Below are positions 6,592-7,314 of a DNA stretch of 7,314 bases, piece by piece. Each line of letters starts with the position of its first letter. Position 1 is the first letter of the stretch. The position numbers and the translations under genes were made by a program. Origin of the DNA: Chitinophagales bacterium (GTDB lineage: Bacteria > Bacteroidota > Bacteroidia > Chitinophagales > UBA10324); NCBI GenBank assembly GCA_026786335.1, contig JAJAYG010000366.1:1-7314 (forward strand). Reading direction: 5' to 3'. The notes beneath the pieces are model-generated. The model worked only from the letters and a program-made list of their open reading frames with translations. It did not search any database and was not told the origin of the DNA.

Positions 6592-7220
6592 TTCTCACCT
6601 ATTGGTTTTGCAGGAATACCGATTACAGTTGTGTGAGCAGGTACATCTTTGTTAACCACAGCACCTGCACCAATAATGCAGCCGTCGCCGATTTTTACAC
6701 CCGGCAATGTAACAGCACCGGTTCCAAAAAAACATTTATCTCCCACAATTGTTTTTCCCGATAGACTTACGCCGGGAGAAAATTCGCAGAAGCTACCGAT
6801 CACGCAATCGTGGCCGATGGTAGTATGTAAATTAAATAAGCAACCTATTCCGGTTTTAACATCTGATGTAATAATTACACCTGTCATAATACATGAGCCT
6901 GAACCAATTTCATTTCCAAATTTTCCTATTGCAGAATGTGGTGAAATAATGGTGACCGGATTGCCGCCCACTGATATTAATTTCTCAAACAAAATTTTTC
7001 TTGCAGCGGTCTTGCCGGTTCCAATTGCAAATTCTTTTCCATGAGTTGAAAAATATTTTTTTACTCCATCAATATTTTTTATTACAGGAAAATTACCATG
7101 GATAAAATCGGGCGCATCATCATTTTGATCATCAAAAAATGCAACAACAGCAGCTTCATCTTTCTGCAATATCACCTCTAATAATTCTTTGGCAAAACCG
7201 CCTGCACCTGCAATAATCAT
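6588..7220 (-). CDS. NeuD/PglD-type sugar O- or N-acetyltransferase
   Basis: A 210-residue acetyltransferase of the left-handed beta-helix type, close to the normal family length. The N-terminal sugar-nucleotide-binding subdomain shows IIAGAGGFAKELLE (2-15), a Gly-rich loop, and FFDD (28-31). From about 90 the chain follows hexapeptide-repeat periodicity (IGKFG, IGSGS, IGHDCVIGSF, VGDKC, IGDGCIIGAGA) and ends in the family signature VIGIPAKPIG (199-208). H137 in TIGHDCVIG lies where PglD has its catalytic histidine. The enzyme would use acetyl-CoA in the cytoplasm to acetylate a nucleotide-activated amino sugar. Members with an adjacent DegT-type aminotransferase act on 4-amino sugars such as UDP-bacillosamine precursor, GDP-perosamine or dTDP-viosamine; which applies here cannot be told. 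Both ends overlap neighbours by 4 bases (ATGA), giving a coupled three-gene run. Confidence 0.93.
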   Translation of the reverse strand: MIIAGAGGFAKELLEVILQKDEAAVVAFFDDQNDDAPDFIHGNFPVIKNIDGVKKYFSTHGKEFAIGTGKTAARKILFEKLISVGGNPVTIISPHSAIGKFGNEIGSGSCIMTGVIITSDVKTGIGCLFNLHTTIGHDCVIGSFCEFSPGVSLSGKTIVGDKCFFGTGAVTLPGVKIGDGCIIGAGAVVNKDVPAHTTVIGIPAKPIGEK

Positions 7221-7314
7221 TTGAAGGTTGATTTAATAATGGTGCAAATATTCTCAACAATTTCTAATTCAAGGTCGGCATAAAGCGGAAGACAAATTAC
7301 TCTTGGTGCAATAC
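7217..7314 (-). CDS. DegT/DnrJ/EryC1-type sugar aminotransferase, C-terminal fragment (cut by window edge)
   Basis: Reading leftwards from the window edge gives 31 codons and a TGA (complement of 7217-7219) that overlaps the acetyltransferase ATG by 4 bases. The visible end reads IAPRVICLPLYADLELEIVE and then NICTIIKSTFK. The pattern Arg-x-I-x-LPLY-x-x-L followed by an amphipathic helix is the usual C-terminus of the PLP-dependent sugar aminotransferases of the DegT/DnrJ/EryC1/StrS family. No catalytic residue is in view, since the PLP lysine lies far upstream. The call rests on this tail and on the neighbouring NeuD/PglD gene, which very often follows such an aminotransferase. The likely role is to make a nucleotide-linked amino sugar (usually 3- or 4-amino) for acetylation by the next gene product. 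Confidence 0.75.
   Translation of the reverse strand, partial: IAPRVICLPLYADLELEIVENICTIIKSTFK

Noticed and set aside
6243..7044. Several plus-strand open frames opposite the right-hand GT2 and the acetyltransferase
   Set aside because: Each is a shadow of a gene with strong family motifs; the long Pro/Val-rich one reflects the hexapeptide-repeat periodicity on the other strand.

Overview
The window is part of a surface-polysaccharide locus (O-antigen, capsule or exopolysaccharide type) from a low-GC bacterium, most likely a member of the Bacteroidota. This rests on the AT-rich DNA, the lack of clear Shine-Dalgarno sequences before starts, the look of the encoded proteins, and one sequence resembling the Bacteroidota promoter type. 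Genus and species cannot be read from it. Nearly all the DNA is coding. I see no RNA gene, insertion sequence, CRISPR array, integrase or phage gene.

Layout, left to right. (1) The 3' part of a GT4 glycosyltransferase on + runs in from the left edge and ends at 923. (2) Converging on it is a tightly packed four-gene block on the minus strand, read from about 4652 down to 938: a class I SAM methyltransferase, a second and unrelated methyltransferase of the Methyltransf_24 type, a GT2 glycosyltransferase, and a divergent GT-B (GT4-like) glycosyltransferase. Successive genes overlap by 8, 4 and 8 bases. (3) A divergent intergenic region (about 4653-4838) separates this block from a single FkbM-family methyltransferase on + (4839-5624), which appears to use a TTG start. 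(4) A second minus-strand block enters from the right edge: the last 31 codons of a DegT/DnrJ/EryC1-type sugar aminotransferase, a NeuD/PglD-type sugar acetyltransferase, and a GT2 glycosyltransferase. Both junctions are 4-base ATGA overlaps.

How the genes fit together (inference). The aminotransferase and acetyltransferase would make a nucleotide-activated N-acetylated amino sugar. The coupled GT2 is a candidate for transferring it. The other three glycosyltransferases would extend the repeat unit, and the three methyltransferases could O-methylate sugars in the glycan. Export, polymerase and initiating-transferase genes are not in the window.

No convincing new system was found. The points most worth checking are a G7 tract in the first GT4 gene where loss or gain of one base truncates the protein, the conserved-looking N-terminal region of the Methyltransf_24 protein, and the mosaic of short, internally coupled blocks on alternating strands.
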